The notes under the pieces: model-generated
What the model saw: the letters and a program-made list of their open reading frames with translations, nothing else
Told to the model about the DNA's origin: nothing
Database searches by the model: none
Origin: an uncultured Vampirovibrio sp.
GTDB taxonomy: Bacteria; Cyanobacteriota; Vampirovibrionia; Gastranaerophilales; Gastranaerophilaceae
Length of the DNA: 64,000 nucleotides
Direction of reading: 5' to 3'
NCBI GenBank assembly: GCA_910577635.1
Contig: CAJTNR010000004.1
Coordinates: 45,182-109,181, forward strand
Made by a program: the position numbers and the translations under genes
Shown: in pieces, positions 42,152 to 51,018 of the stretch
Layout: every line of letters starts with the position of its first letter
Numbering within the stretch: the first letter of the stretch is position 1

Positions 42152-43254
42152 TAGAAAATTCAAAAAGAATTGTTTTTAAATTCGGAACAAATATTCTAAG
42201 AAACGAATCGGGCGATATCTCTTTATCTCACTTATATTCTTTTATTGAAGATATTGCTTATCTGTATAAACAAAACAAAGAAATTTTAATTGTAACTTCA
42301 GGAGCAGTCGGGTTAGGTGCGAAAAAACTAAAAATCGATACCACAACTTCAACCACCCTAAAACAAGCTGCCGCAAGCGTGGGTCAGCCTTTATTAATGG
42401 GTATTTGGCAAGACGGATTTGAAAAATACGGAATTACAACAGCTCAAATTCTTTTAGTTGAAGATGATTTTTCAAACAGAAAAAAATATTTATCTTTAAG
42501 ATTAACCCTTCATAAACTTTTAGAAAACGGTGTTATCCCAATCATCAACCAAAACGATGCGGTATCTCCAAGCGAAGTTGAGCATGCTTCTTTTTCGGAT
42601 AACGATAAACTGTCCTCCCTCGTTGCTTCAAAACTTGACGCAGACTTGCTTGTAATGGTTTCTGATATCGACGGATTATTTGATAAAAACCCGAAAGTTT
42701 ATAAAGACGCTAAACTGATTAAAGAAGTAAAAAAAGTTACTCCTTCGATAGAAAAACTGGCTCAAGGAGCTTCTTTAGGAGGCAGAGGCGGAATGATAAC
42801 AAAACTTTGCGCAGCTAAAGTTGTTACAACAAGCGGTTTGTGCGCAAAAATTGTTAACGGAACAACGCCTAATATAATTAAAAAAGTTTTTGATAGCGAT
42901 GTAGGGACCCTGTTTTTACCTAACAAAAACTTACCCCACAAAAAACGCTGGATAGCCTATGCTACTAATATTAACGGCTCAATTAAGGTTAATGACGGAG
43001 CAAAAAACGCTATTATTGATAACCAAAAAAGCTTACTTTCAATCGGAATTGAAAGCGTTCAAGGAGAATTTAAAAGAGGAGAAATCGTTTCAATTATAGA
43101 TAAAGAAGGGCTTGAATTTGCCCGCGGAATTTCTTGCTATGATTCAGGCGATATTGATAAAATCAAAGGTTTGCACTCGGATAAAATTGAACAAATTTTA
43201 GGCTACAAATTTGATGATGATGTAATAATCAAAGACAATTTGGTTGTAATTTAG
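42148..43254 (+). CDS. proB: Glutamate 5-kinase
   Basis: 368 residues: an amino-acid-kinase domain (1-260) with RIVFKFGTNILRNESG, IVTSGAVGLGAKKL, QNDAVSPSE and GGRGGMITKLCAAKVVTTSG, plus a C-terminal PUA domain (about 275-368, starting KKRWIAYATNINGSIKVNDGA). It phosphorylates glutamate in the first step of proline synthesis. It overlaps ald by four bases (ATGA). Its pathway partner proA lies 3 kb further on, after two unrelated lineage-specific genes, which is unusual because proB and proA are normally adjacent. Confidence 0.95.
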   Translation: MIENSKRIVFKFGTNILRNESGDISLSHLYSFIEDIAYLYKQNKEILIVTSGAVGLGAKKLKIDTTTSTTLKQAAASVGQPLLMGIWQDGFEKYGITTAQILLVEDDFSNRKKYLSLRLTLHKLLENGVIPIINQNDAVSPSEVEHASFSDNDKLSSLVASKLDADLLVMVSDIDGLFDKNPKVYKDAKLIKEVKKVTPSIEKLAQGASLGGRGGMITKLCAAKVVTTSGLCAKIVNGTTPNIIKKVFDSDVGTLFLPNKNLPHKKRWIAYATNINGSIKVNDGAKNAIIDNQKSLLSIGIESVQGEFKRGEIVSIIDKEGLEFARGISCYDSGDIDKIKGLHSDKIEQILGYKFDDDVIIKDNLVVI

Positions 43255-43425
43255 TTGTATTCTCGCACAACCGTAATAATGATTACACCTGAATTTGTCT
43301 TATGTTAATTATTGTTACTTATTTAAAAATTTTTTACGGTAAGTAGCAAAAAATTATATTTATATGTTTTGTATAAATCCAAACATTTGTAAGTTTGTGT
43401 AAAAAAAGTTAAAGAGGAAATCAAG

Positions 43426-44040
43426 ATGAGAATAAACCCAATCATGGTTAAAAACCATTATTCACCGACCCAAAAAATCAACTTTGGAATGATTGAGAAT
43501 AAAAAAACGGAAGAACTTACTTATAATATGATGATGGAAGAAGTAAGCTGGTATGATGAAGATGAAAAACAGGACCCTGATTTTGGTTACAAAGAAGCAG
43601 TAGAATATATAAAACAAAAGCTTGATTATTTTAAAACCTCACCTCTTTTTACACTTAAAAGCAAAAAAAATGTTAAAAATGAGGATGTACTCTATGTTGT
43701 AATGGATAAAAATAAAATAGATAAACATGAGCACAGAGAGCTATTCAACAAAACAATAGAATGGTATAAAAATGCCTATGACCCGTCAAGCAAAGATTAT
43801 TTACCATGGTGCATCGAAGGGGCACAAAAAGCAGGATTACCGGGAGAAGAAAAAGGGTTTTTAAGAATTTTAGACGGTTATCAAGAAATCAATGGTTTTT
43901 ACATGGGAATGCAAGATAATGAACATGGTATAATCCCTGAGTCGCCAAAACCAACTGAAGAAACACCAAGTAGTGATGAAAAACCTGCTTCTTTAGATGA
44001 TGATAAAAGCTATCAAGCATATATAAGATATGGGGTTTAA
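43426..44040 (+). CDS. Hypothetical lineage-specific protein between proB and proA
   Basis: 204 residues that match no family I know. It is hydrophilic, with no membrane segment. The N-terminus (MRINPIMVKNH…KINFGMIENKK) has the short Asn-Phe-Gly type motif before a Lys pair that several lineage-specific proteins of Gastranaerophilales seem to share. The middle part (about 35-150) is charged and helical; residues 165-195 are Pro/Ser/Glu-rich and probably disordered. A good ribosome-binding site (AGAGGA) precedes the ATG, and 170 bp separate it from proB, so it likely has its own promoter. Confidence 0.7.
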   Translation: MRINPIMVKNHYSPTQKINFGMIENKKTEELTYNMMMEEVSWYDEDEKQDPDFGYKEAVEYIKQKLDYFKTSPLFTLKSKKNVKNEDVLYVVMDKNKIDKHEHRELFNKTIEWYKNAYDPSSKDYLPWCIEGAQKAGLPGEEKGFLRILDGYQEINGFYMGMQDNEHGIIPESPKPTEETPSSDEKPASLDDDKSYQAYIRYGV

Positions 44041-44101
44041 TACGACATTTGTAAATTTTTGTTTCAAATCTATGTAGAAACCATAATTTTATATCACTTT
44101 T

Positions 44102-44160
44102 AATATTTAGTGTCCTTTTAATTGTAAATTCCATTCTGCAAAAAAAGGACACTAAATATT
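44102..44160 (+). promoter_or_regulatory. 18-bp perfect inverted repeat covering the ribosome-binding site of the next gene
   Basis: AATATTTAGTGTCCTTTT (44102-44119) is repeated in inverted form as AAAAGGACACTAAATATT (44143-44160), which ends exactly where the ATG (44161) begins. The right arm contains the ribosome-binding site (AAAAGGA). In RNA this would form an 18-bp hairpin with a 23-nt loop that hides the site; in DNA it could also be an operator. There is no T-run, so it is not a simple terminator. Confidence 0.7.
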
Positions 44161-46203
44161 ATGGGCTCGCTTACAAGCCTCACCACGAATAAAATAATAA
44201 ATTATAAAGCGGCAAGAAAAATTACAAATTGCTCTTTAGATGGGCTTAATGCGTTTTTATCCAAAAAAGCATCTAAAGTTGTACAAGTTGTTAATGGCGA
44301 ACAATTCACGCAAAAACCGAATCCAATTATAGAAACTGTTAAGTATCCTTTTGCTGATATGCCAAAGGATGTTCTTAATTTTATTGCAGATAAAACAAAC
44401 TGGACTTCTTTAAAAGAAAGCAAAATGCTTACCAATTATAATGGTAAAAAACAACAAGAGGCTTATGAAAGAGCATTAAGAGGATTATATCAAAATGCGG
44501 ATAATTTTATTGCTGAGTATGCTGCAAAGAATAATATTAATCCAAAAGATATAGAAAGCTTTAGATGCACTAATCAACCAAATCCTAAATTTCAAGGAAT
44601 TTGTGAAGAAGTTTCTGAAAAATTCTATAAACTTTTTGATGACAATTTAGCTATAGATAAAGCACACTATAATACACCCCATGAAAGAACAATTGTAAAG
44701 ATTGTTTCAAGTGCTGTAGCTGCAATAATTCTTGGTAATGATTTTTATAATAAGTCTATTCTTAACGGTAAATCGGATAAAGAAGCAAGAGAATCAGCAA
44801 CAGGGAAAAGAAGACAAGAATTAATTGAAAGTGCACAAGAAGCATTATCACAATATTTAACTCTAGGAGCATTTGCAAGTTTTACGAATAATTCACCAAT
44901 TGCTGCTCCTATTTTATCTACTGCTTTGAGTTTGGTTTTCAGAATAACTTCAAGGCTTTCAATGAGAAGACCAATAAGAAGGATTAAACTTCCTGATGAA
45001 CAAACTGAAATTCAAAGGCATTTTGATTTAGAAGAGTATAAAAAATCGGTTAAAGAAGATAGACCAATAGAGCCTGAAAAAATCACAGTTACAAAAAATA
45101 AAGATAATAAAAAGCATATATTATCAGCTAAGAATATACTTCTTGCATGTCTTGCTAGTATTGCAATTGGTTTTGCTGGACGTGGGGTTAAGAGTACGAA
45201 AGTGTTTAATTCACTAAAGGATGGATTCTTAAAGCTATCACCTATTAAAGCTCTTGTTGAGAAATATAACAAGATGACAGTTGGTGAGGTATGGGTTGAT
45301 GAAACCGAGGCAAAAACATTTATTAATAAGCTTTTTAAAAATAAATTTAAAAATATGGCAAATAGCTACTGGGGTCCTGATGATAAAAACCCTGATGGCA
45401 TTCTTAAAAAAGCCTTCCAAAACCCAAAATTAGTTAAAGACGGTAAAATTCTTTTGGGTGAATATGAAAAAATGGCTACAATTCCACTTTTAAATATTAA
45501 AGTTTCAACTAAAGAACTCTTAAATATTCCTTTAGCGCCTTTTAAAATAGTAAAAGAATTTGCAAGTTATCCATATAAAGCAGCAGCTAAAATATGTGAA
45601 GGTCTTGGTGTTATTAAAAAAGATCCGAGCGAAAGAGAATTAAAAAACAAATATAATTTGGTAAACACTTATCTTGATTATAAAGATAAATTGCAAAAGA
45701 ATAATAATATTGCAGATGATGAATTTATTGAAAAATTCCAACAACACCTTGAAGATAACAGAATTACAGCACTAAATAAAGAAACTCAATCCAGTATTAA
45801 AAATATTGCAGTCGGAAAAACAACTCAATTGTTAGGAACTGCGGCTTCTTTGTATTTTGCAATGAATGATGACTATAATGAAACAGCAAAACAAACAGGT
45901 AATAAACAAAAGGCACAGAAGGACGCAAGATTAAGAGGTGTTAATAAAATCGTTAGAATTGTAACCCAAATGGCAATGATGGATATATTCAATAATACAT
46001 TCAAAGTATCTTATGCTAAAAGCTTAATTGGAGCAGGGGTCATAACAGCAGCTTGCACAGTTGCTACTGATGCGGTTTCAAGGGTATTATCAGGAATGCC
46101 TGCAAGAAGAATGAACAAAGAACAGCTTGAAAAATATCAAAAACGCAAAGACGAAGGATTTTTGAAAAAATACTACGGCGCAATTGATAAATTGACGGAT
46201 TAA
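44161..46203 (+). CDS. Hypothetical lineage-specific membrane protein
   Basis: 680 residues with no family I recognise. Moderately hydrophobic stretches occur near 177-195 (IVSSAVAAIILGNDF), 235-265 (YLTLGAFASFTNNSPIAAPILSTALSLVF), 322-342 (KNILLACLASIAIGFAGRG), 555-570 and 620-640 (AGVITAACTVATDAVS), between long Lys-rich helical parts. Gly/Ala-rich helices of this kind also occur in the 28511-29170 protein. Its expression is probably controlled by the inverted repeat that covers its ribosome-binding site. It lies between proB and proA but has no visible link with proline synthesis. Confidence 0.7.
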   Translation: MGSLTSLTTNKIINYKAARKITNCSLDGLNAFLSKKASKVVQVVNGEQFTQKPNPIIETVKYPFADMPKDVLNFIADKTNWTSLKESKMLTNYNGKKQQEAYERALRGLYQNADNFIAEYAAKNNINPKDIESFRCTNQPNPKFQGICEEVSEKFYKLFDDNLAIDKAHYNTPHERTIVKIVSSAVAAIILGNDFYNKSILNGKSDKEARESATGKRRQELIESAQEALSQYLTLGAFASFTNNSPIAAPILSTALSLVFRITSRLSMRRPIRRIKLPDEQTEIQRHFDLEEYKKSVKEDRPIEPEKITVTKNKDNKKHILSAKNILLACLASIAIGFAGRGVKSTKVFNSLKDGFLKLSPIKALVEKYNKMTVGEVWVDETEAKTFINKLFKNKFKNMANSYWGPDDKNPDGILKKAFQNPKLVKDGKILLGEYEKMATIPLLNIKVSTKELLNIPLAPFKIVKEFASYPYKAAAKICEGLGVIKKDPSERELKNKYNLVNTYLDYKDKLQKNNNIADDEFIEKFQQHLEDNRITALNKETQSSIKNIAVGKTTQLLGTAASLYFAMNDDYNETAKQTGNKQKAQKDARLRGVNKIVRIVTQMAMMDIFNNTFKVSYAKSLIGAGVITAACTVATDAVSRVLSGMPARRMNKEQLEKYQKRKDEGFLKKYYGAIDKLTD

Positions 46204-46256
46204 TTTTAAGCTTAAAAGTTATCAAAAATTTTTGATATAGTTGAGACTCTTATCCA

Positions 46257-46265
46257 TGGTATAAT
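46257..46265 (+). promoter_or_regulatory. Extended -10 promoter of proA
   Basis: TGGTATAAT fits TGnTATAAT. It gives proA its own promoter 27 bp before the ATG, consistent with its separation from proB. Confidence 0.55.
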
Positions 46266-46292
46266 TTTTATAATAAAAAAGGTAAAAGTTAT

Positions 46293-47543
46293 ATGGAAAC
46301 TATTGAAAATATTGCAAAGAGTGCTAAAAATGCGTTTTTAACTACAATGAGCCTTAGCGATGCTACTAAAAACGAAGCGATTAAAAATATAATTAAAAAA
46401 ATTAAAGAAAAAGAATCTGAAATTTTTGAAGCTAATGAAAAAGACCTAAAAGAAGCGCAAAAACTGCTTGAAGAAGGTAAAATCAATAAACCTGCTTATG
46501 ACAGACTAAAACTTGATAAAAACAAACTTCAAAGTTTAATTCAAGGCTTAGAAGATTTAATCAAGCTAAAAGACCCTGTTAATTGTGTTTTGTGGGAAAA
46601 AGAGCTTGATAAGGGATTAATCCTAAAAAAAGTCAGCACGCCGATTGGTGTTATCGGGGTAATTTTTGAATCCCGCCCTGATTGTTTTATTCAAATTGCT
46701 TCTTTAATAATAAAATCAGGCAATTGTGCAATTCTAAAAGGCGGAAGCGAAGCGATTAATACAAATTCGATTTTTTCTAAAATTGTAGATGAAGCGCTTG
46801 ATGAAACCGAAGGATTCGATAAAAACGCGATTAATTTAGTTTATTCAAGAGAAGATATTAAAAAACTGCTTGAATTGGATAATTATTTAAGTCTTATAAT
46901 CCCGAGAGGGTCTAATTCTTTAGTTAAATTCATTAAAGAAAATACAAAAATTCCTGTTTTAGGGCATGCAAGCGGTATTTGCCATATTTTTGTCGATAAA
47001 ACAGCTGACCTGAACAATTCAATCTCTATCATTACAGACGCTAAAACCCAATACCCGAGCGCTTGTAACGCAGTTGAAACTTTATTAATTCATAAAGACT
47101 TTAGTGAAATTGAAAAATTAAAATCCGCTTTAATTGAAAAAGGGATAAAAATTATTGAGAATCCTGATAATTATTCGATAGAATACGGGGATAAGATTCT
47201 TGCTTTAAAAATTGTTGATAATATTGATTGTGCAATTAATCATATTAATAAATATGGCTCAGGGCACACGGATTCAATCTTAAGTAATGATAAAAGCAGT
47301 ATTGAGTGCTTTTTTAATCTTGTTGATTCTTCAAGCGTTCTATCCAACTGCTCAACAAGATTTTCAGACGGATTCAGATACGGCTTTGGCGCCGAAGTCG
47401 GAATCTCGACCAATAAAACCCACGCTCGAGGACCTGTCGGGCTTGAAGGGCTGACAATTTACAAATACAAACTTGAAGGCTCAAACAACATTGTTCTTGA
47501 TTATGTTGAAGGCAAAAAAACCTTCACCCATAGGGTTTTATAG
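46293..47543 (+). CDS. proA: Gamma-glutamyl phosphate reductase
   Basis: 416 residues, the usual length. It is an aldehyde-dehydrogenase-fold enzyme: PIGVIGVIFESRPDCFIQIASLIIKSGNCAILKGGSEA is the NADP region (about 112-150), the catalytic cysteine is in TQYPSACNAVETLLIH (near 252-267), and the end GFGAEVGISTNKTHARGPVGLEGLTIYKY is characteristic. It reduces glutamyl phosphate to glutamate semialdehyde, the second step of proline synthesis. The next gene starts 2 bp after its stop. Confidence 0.96.
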   Translation: METIENIAKSAKNAFLTTMSLSDATKNEAIKNIIKKIKEKESEIFEANEKDLKEAQKLLEEGKINKPAYDRLKLDKNKLQSLIQGLEDLIKLKDPVNCVLWEKELDKGLILKKVSTPIGVIGVIFESRPDCFIQIASLIIKSGNCAILKGGSEAINTNSIFSKIVDEALDETEGFDKNAINLVYSREDIKKLLELDNYLSLIIPRGSNSLVKFIKENTKIPVLGHASGICHIFVDKTADLNNSISIITDAKTQYPSACNAVETLLIHKDFSEIEKLKSALIEKGIKIIENPDNYSIEYGDKILALKIVDNIDCAINHINKYGSGHTDSILSNDKSSIECFFNLVDSSSVLSNCSTRFSDGFRYGFGAEVGISTNKTHARGPVGLEGLTIYKYKLEGSNNIVLDYVEGKKTFTHRVL

Positions 47544-47545
47544 AA

Positions 47546-48280
47546 ATGGAAAAAAATATAATCGGTTTTTTTGGCTGTCCCAGATTTGAATTAATTGAAA
47601 AAATCAAAAAAGAGTACAAAAACGCACAATTTGTTGATTTAGACGTTAACTACAACTATCCTGACTTAAAAATCGCACCTGATAACTATTGCGTTATTAT
47701 AAAAAACATTTTAAACAATGCCTTTTACCTAAAAGATAAAATCATTTTAATTTTAGCGGCAGTTGGGAAAGACAAATGCGACAGCGGTTTTTTTGTTTCA
47801 AAACTGCTTCAAAAAGAAGGGTTTTTAGTTATTGAATCGGTTTTTGAAGACATTTGCCTTGATAAAAAAGCCTTGAAACTGCCGATTTCAAAAAGCAATC
47901 TTCCCTTGAAGGATAAAATCAATTTAATTACAAAAAACATTATAGAAAGAAAAGATTATTCAAATCTTACTCAAACCAAGGCTAAATTTGGCTTTTGGGG
48001 CGTTCCTCCGAACGATTTTTCAATTCTTGATTTATTTCAAGAGCCGACAGAAGTTTTTGGATGGCTAAGAGCAGTTGAAGCAGGCTATCCCGGGGATTTT
48101 GAGCTTGAAACTTATGCGGATGAATCAATCCCTACAATATTTTTTACACAAGCTTTCTGCTCGAAAACTCTTCTTGCAAGCGCTTTAGCAAAGAAATATC
48201 AAGGACTTTTTATTGATGTTGATTGTGAGAGTTCAAACAGTATTAAAGCAAAAATTGAGGCTTTTATTAAATTAAGGTAA
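47546..48280 (+). CDS. Hypothetical protein paired with a dehydratase-activase homologue
   Basis: 244 residues; I do not recognise the family. It starts IIGFFGCPRFELIEKIKKEY and ends with a conserved-looking block EPTEVFGWLRAVEAGYPGDFELETYADESIPTIFFTQAFCSKTLLASALAKKYQGLFIDVD. Cysteines occur at GCP (near 10), DKCD, DICL, AFC and VDC, so metal or cluster binding is possible. It lies 2 bp after proA and 4 bp before an activase-type ATPase gene; such activases usually work with a 2-hydroxyacyl-CoA dehydratase or a similar radical enzyme, so this protein may be its small partner. That role is inference from position only. Confidence 0.7.
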   Translation: MEKNIIGFFGCPRFELIEKIKKEYKNAQFVDLDVNYNYPDLKIAPDNYCVIIKNILNNAFYLKDKIILILAAVGKDKCDSGFFVSKLLQKEGFLVIESVFEDICLDKKALKLPISKSNLPLKDKINLITKNIIERKDYSNLTQTKAKFGFWGVPPNDFSILDLFQEPTEVFGWLRAVEAGYPGDFELETYADESIPTIFFTQAFCSKTLLASALAKKYQGLFIDVDCESSNSIKAKIEAFIKLR

Positions 48281-48284
48281 AAAA

Positions 48285-48932
48285 ATGGAAATCTATGTTG
48301 ATTCAGGGACGACCTGGACAAAAATTTTAAAAATTAATGATAAAAAAACCTATGAAGTTATCCCGAGCTTAGAGTTTAGAAAAATGAAACTCGATATTAC
48401 AAAATGTACAGGTCATAGTTTAATTAAAGAAAAAAATATATATGAAAACGAAGTTATTGCTCTTGCTCGAGGCGCTAAAGAATATTTAGAAGACGACTTT
48501 TTGGCTCTTGATTTAGGTTCAAGGGATATTAAATATGTGCAATTTGAAAATAAAAAATTCAAAGACTTAAACTGGAACACCAGTTGTGCAAGCGCTACAG
48601 GAGCAACAATTGAGATGCTCTTAAAGTTTTATAAGGTCGGATGCGAAGAATTGGAATTTACAAAAGAAAAATACGCTGTTACCTGCGGGATTTTCGGCTT
48701 AGAAAAAATCATGGATGATGTATCTCAAGGGTTAGAGCCCAAAATTGCAATTGCAAAATTTATCCACGGGATTGCTTTTAATGCTTTTAATTTTGCTAAA
48801 AACCCTGAAAAAATCTGTATTTCAGGAGGTTTTTGCGAGAACAAATGTTTTATTGAGAGTTTATCGCAGTATTGTTTAGTTAAACCATTAGGAAGATTTG
48901 TTCTGGTTGACGGTCTGGCTGTGAGCGAATAA
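48285..48932 (+). CDS. BadF/BadG/BcrA/HgdC-type ATPase (dehydratase activase homologue)
   Basis: 215 residues against about 250-270 in typical activases. The ASKHA nucleotide-binding motifs are present: phosphate-1 loop DSGTTWTK (6-13), phosphate-2 loop DLGSRDIK (76-83), and ISGGFCEN (179-186). The two cysteines that bridge a [4Fe-4S] cluster between the two monomers of HgdC seem conserved (SCASATG, Cys101, and VTCGIFG, Cys134). In known systems ATP hydrolysis drives a low-potential electron into a 2-hydroxyacyl-CoA dehydratase or benzoyl-CoA reductase. Neither enzyme is here; the only neighbour is the 244-residue protein before it. It is convergent with flhA, 4 bp away. Confidence 0.75.
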   Translation: MEIYVDSGTTWTKILKINDKKTYEVIPSLEFRKMKLDITKCTGHSLIKEKNIYENEVIALARGAKEYLEDDFLALDLGSRDIKYVQFENKKFKDLNWNTSCASATGATIEMLLKFYKVGCEELEFTKEKYAVTCGIFGLEKIMDDVSQGLEPKIAIAKFIHGIAFNAFNFAKNPEKICISGGFCENKCFIESLSQYCLVKPLGRFVLVDGLAVSE

Positions 48933-48936
48933 ATTA

Positions 48937-51018
48937 TTAATAGCCTTCGCCAATGCTATCGATTGCTTCAACTCTAATATCGGTAATAAGTTCTGAATAT
49001 GAAATTACAACAATAGTTGGAATGTGACGCTCAAGCATCTGGTACAATGGAAGCCTGATTCTTGGAGAGCATAAAATTACAGGCTGTACTCCAACGGCGC
49101 TTTGAGCCCTCATAAGAGTATTTGCGGTCGTTTCAATTAATTCCTGCACCTGCATTGGGTTCAATAAGAACATTGTCCCTAATTCGGTTCTCTGACAACT
49201 GTCATCAAGTGTTTTTTCCCATTCGGATGATAAGGTTAGAGCGTATAAGACTTTGTCTTTATTGGCATTAGATAAACAAATCTGCCTTCCAAGCGCCGCT
49301 CTTAATCTTTCGGATAAAATATCAGGCTCTTTTGAGAATCTTGCATAATCGCAAAGTCTTTCAAAAATAAAGATTACGTCTTTAATTGAAACTTTTTCTC
49401 GAATCAAATTAACAAAAATCTTTCTTAAATCAGATGTTGAAATAATTGTTGGAACTAAGTCATTAACCAGAGTCGGGTCTTGAGATTTAACAAGTTCCAT
49501 AAGCTTTAATACATCTGTTTTTGTCATTACTTCATCAACATATTTTCGAACACACTCTTGTAAGTGCGTAACAATAACATCAACAGCATCTACTGCTTGG
49601 ATTCTATCGTTTTTACCGATATTTTGAGGATTCAGCCAGTAAGCCTGTGATTGATAAGTTGGTTCAAGTGCTGCTATTGCGTTTTCCGGAACCTCTCTTC
49701 CCAAAGCATCGTATTGATCAGCTATAACCATTACTTTGCCTGGATAAACTGTTCCTGTAGCAACAGGATTACCTCTTATTGAAATTAAATATTCATTATC
49801 ACCAATTGCACTTGAATCCATTATTCTAATATTAGGAATAATATAGCCTAAATCATCTGTTACTCTTTGTCTTAAGGCTGCAATTTTTGCCAGTAATTGT
49901 CCGTCTTGTTCAGGATCTGCAATAATTAAAAGACCTGCTCCCACCTGCAGGGATAATACATCCACCCCTAATCTTTCATACATTTTATTGGGGTTGACTA
50001 AATCCTGCATGTTTTGTTTTACAGCATCCAATTGCCCCAGCTGCTGGGCAACGTCTTGATTAACTAAAACAGACAAACCCCCTCCAATAAGAACTATTGA
50101 AAAAATAACAAAAGGATACCAGGGTAAACCCGTAATAGGACTGGAAACCGCGATAAGAATTAAGAATCCTGAGGCTAAAAATAAACTTGTCGGTTTAGAT
50201 AGAATCTGCACAGCTAAATCAGAACCAAGCGCAACCCCGCCTCCTGTGGATCGGGTCATGACAATACCTGAAGAAATTGCCATTAACAAAGAAGGAATTT
50301 GAGATGACAAACCATCACCGATTGTTAAAATCGTATATTTAGAAATCGCATCCTCAGGGCTCATTCCGTTTAATAGAATCCCTATAATCAACCCGCCTAT
50401 GATATTAACAAGGGTGATTATAATACCCGCCATTGTATCACCCTTAACGAACTTCATTGCACCGTCCATTGAACCATATAAACTTGATTCGCGCTGTAAA
50501 TCTTCACGACGTTTAACCGCTTCTTCAGGGGATATTAAACCAGCATTAAAATCAGCATCAATTGTCATTTGTTTACCAGGCATAGCATCCAGTGCAAAAC
50601 GCGCTGAAACTTCCGCTATACGCTCAGCACCCTTGGTAATTACCATTAGCTGTACAATTGTTATAATTATAAAAATAACCCCGCCGACTACCATATTCCC
50701 CCCGGTAACGAAGTTTCCGAAGGCTTCAACAACCTGTCCCGCTTCACCTTTAGCTAGAATTAGACGGGTTGAAGCAATTGATAGAACAAGACGAAAAATT
50801 GTCCCTATTAAAAGAATAGAAGGAAAAGCCGCCAATTCAAGGGGTTTGTTAACATATAAAGATATCATTAAAAGTACAACCCCAAGGGTAATATTAAAAC
50901 TTATTGAAAAATTAATAACCCAAGAAGGCATTTCAAGAAGCAGAATTAGAATTAAAATTATGACAAATCCCGCTAAAAGAATTTCAGATGTAGGATTCGA
51001 AGGTTTTTGCCCTGCCAT
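48937..51018 (-). CDS. flhA: FlhA, export gate of the flagellar type III apparatus
   Basis: 693 residues, the normal FlhA length. The N-terminal half has about eight transmembrane helices and the family signature FPSILLIGTIFRLVLSIASTRLIL (about 64-87), as well as the FHIPEP-type cytoplasmic loop region with GAERIAEVSARFALDAMPGKQMTIDADFNAGLI (about 127-160). The C-terminal half is the cytosolic domain that docks chaperone-substrate pairs. FlhA forms the nonameric ring below the export gate and uses proton motive force. It is the last gene of the operon running from 55548 and overlaps the fliH-like gene by one base. Confidence 0.93.
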   Translation of the reverse strand: MAGQKPSNPTSEILLAGFVIILILILLLEMPSWVINFSISFNITLGVVLLMISLYVNKPLELAAFPSILLIGTIFRLVLSIASTRLILAKGEAGQVVEAFGNFVTGGNMVVGGVIFIIITIVQLMVITKGAERIAEVSARFALDAMPGKQMTIDADFNAGLISPEEAVKRREDLQRESSLYGSMDGAMKFVKGDTMAGIIITLVNIIGGLIIGILLNGMSPEDAISKYTILTIGDGLSSQIPSLLMAISSGIVMTRSTGGGVALGSDLAVQILSKPTSLFLASGFLILIAVSSPITGLPWYPFVIFSIVLIGGGLSVLVNQDVAQQLGQLDAVKQNMQDLVNPNKMYERLGVDVLSLQVGAGLLIIADPEQDGQLLAKIAALRQRVTDDLGYIIPNIRIMDSSAIGDNEYLISIRGNPVATGTVYPGKVMVIADQYDALGREVPENAIAALEPTYQSQAYWLNPQNIGKNDRIQAVDAVDVIVTHLQECVRKYVDEVMTKTDVLKLMELVKSQDPTLVNDLVPTIISTSDLRKIFVNLIREKVSIKDVIFIFERLCDYARFSKEPDILSERLRAALGRQICLSNANKDKVLYALTLSSEWEKTLDDSCQRTELGTMFLLNPMQVQELIETTANTLMRAQSAVGVQPVILCSPRIRLPLYQMLERHIPTIVVISYSELITDIRVEAIDSIGEGY

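Noticed and set aside
43255..43425. Possible riboswitch between proB and the next gene
   Set aside because: No recognised aptamer pattern or stable stem was found by eye.
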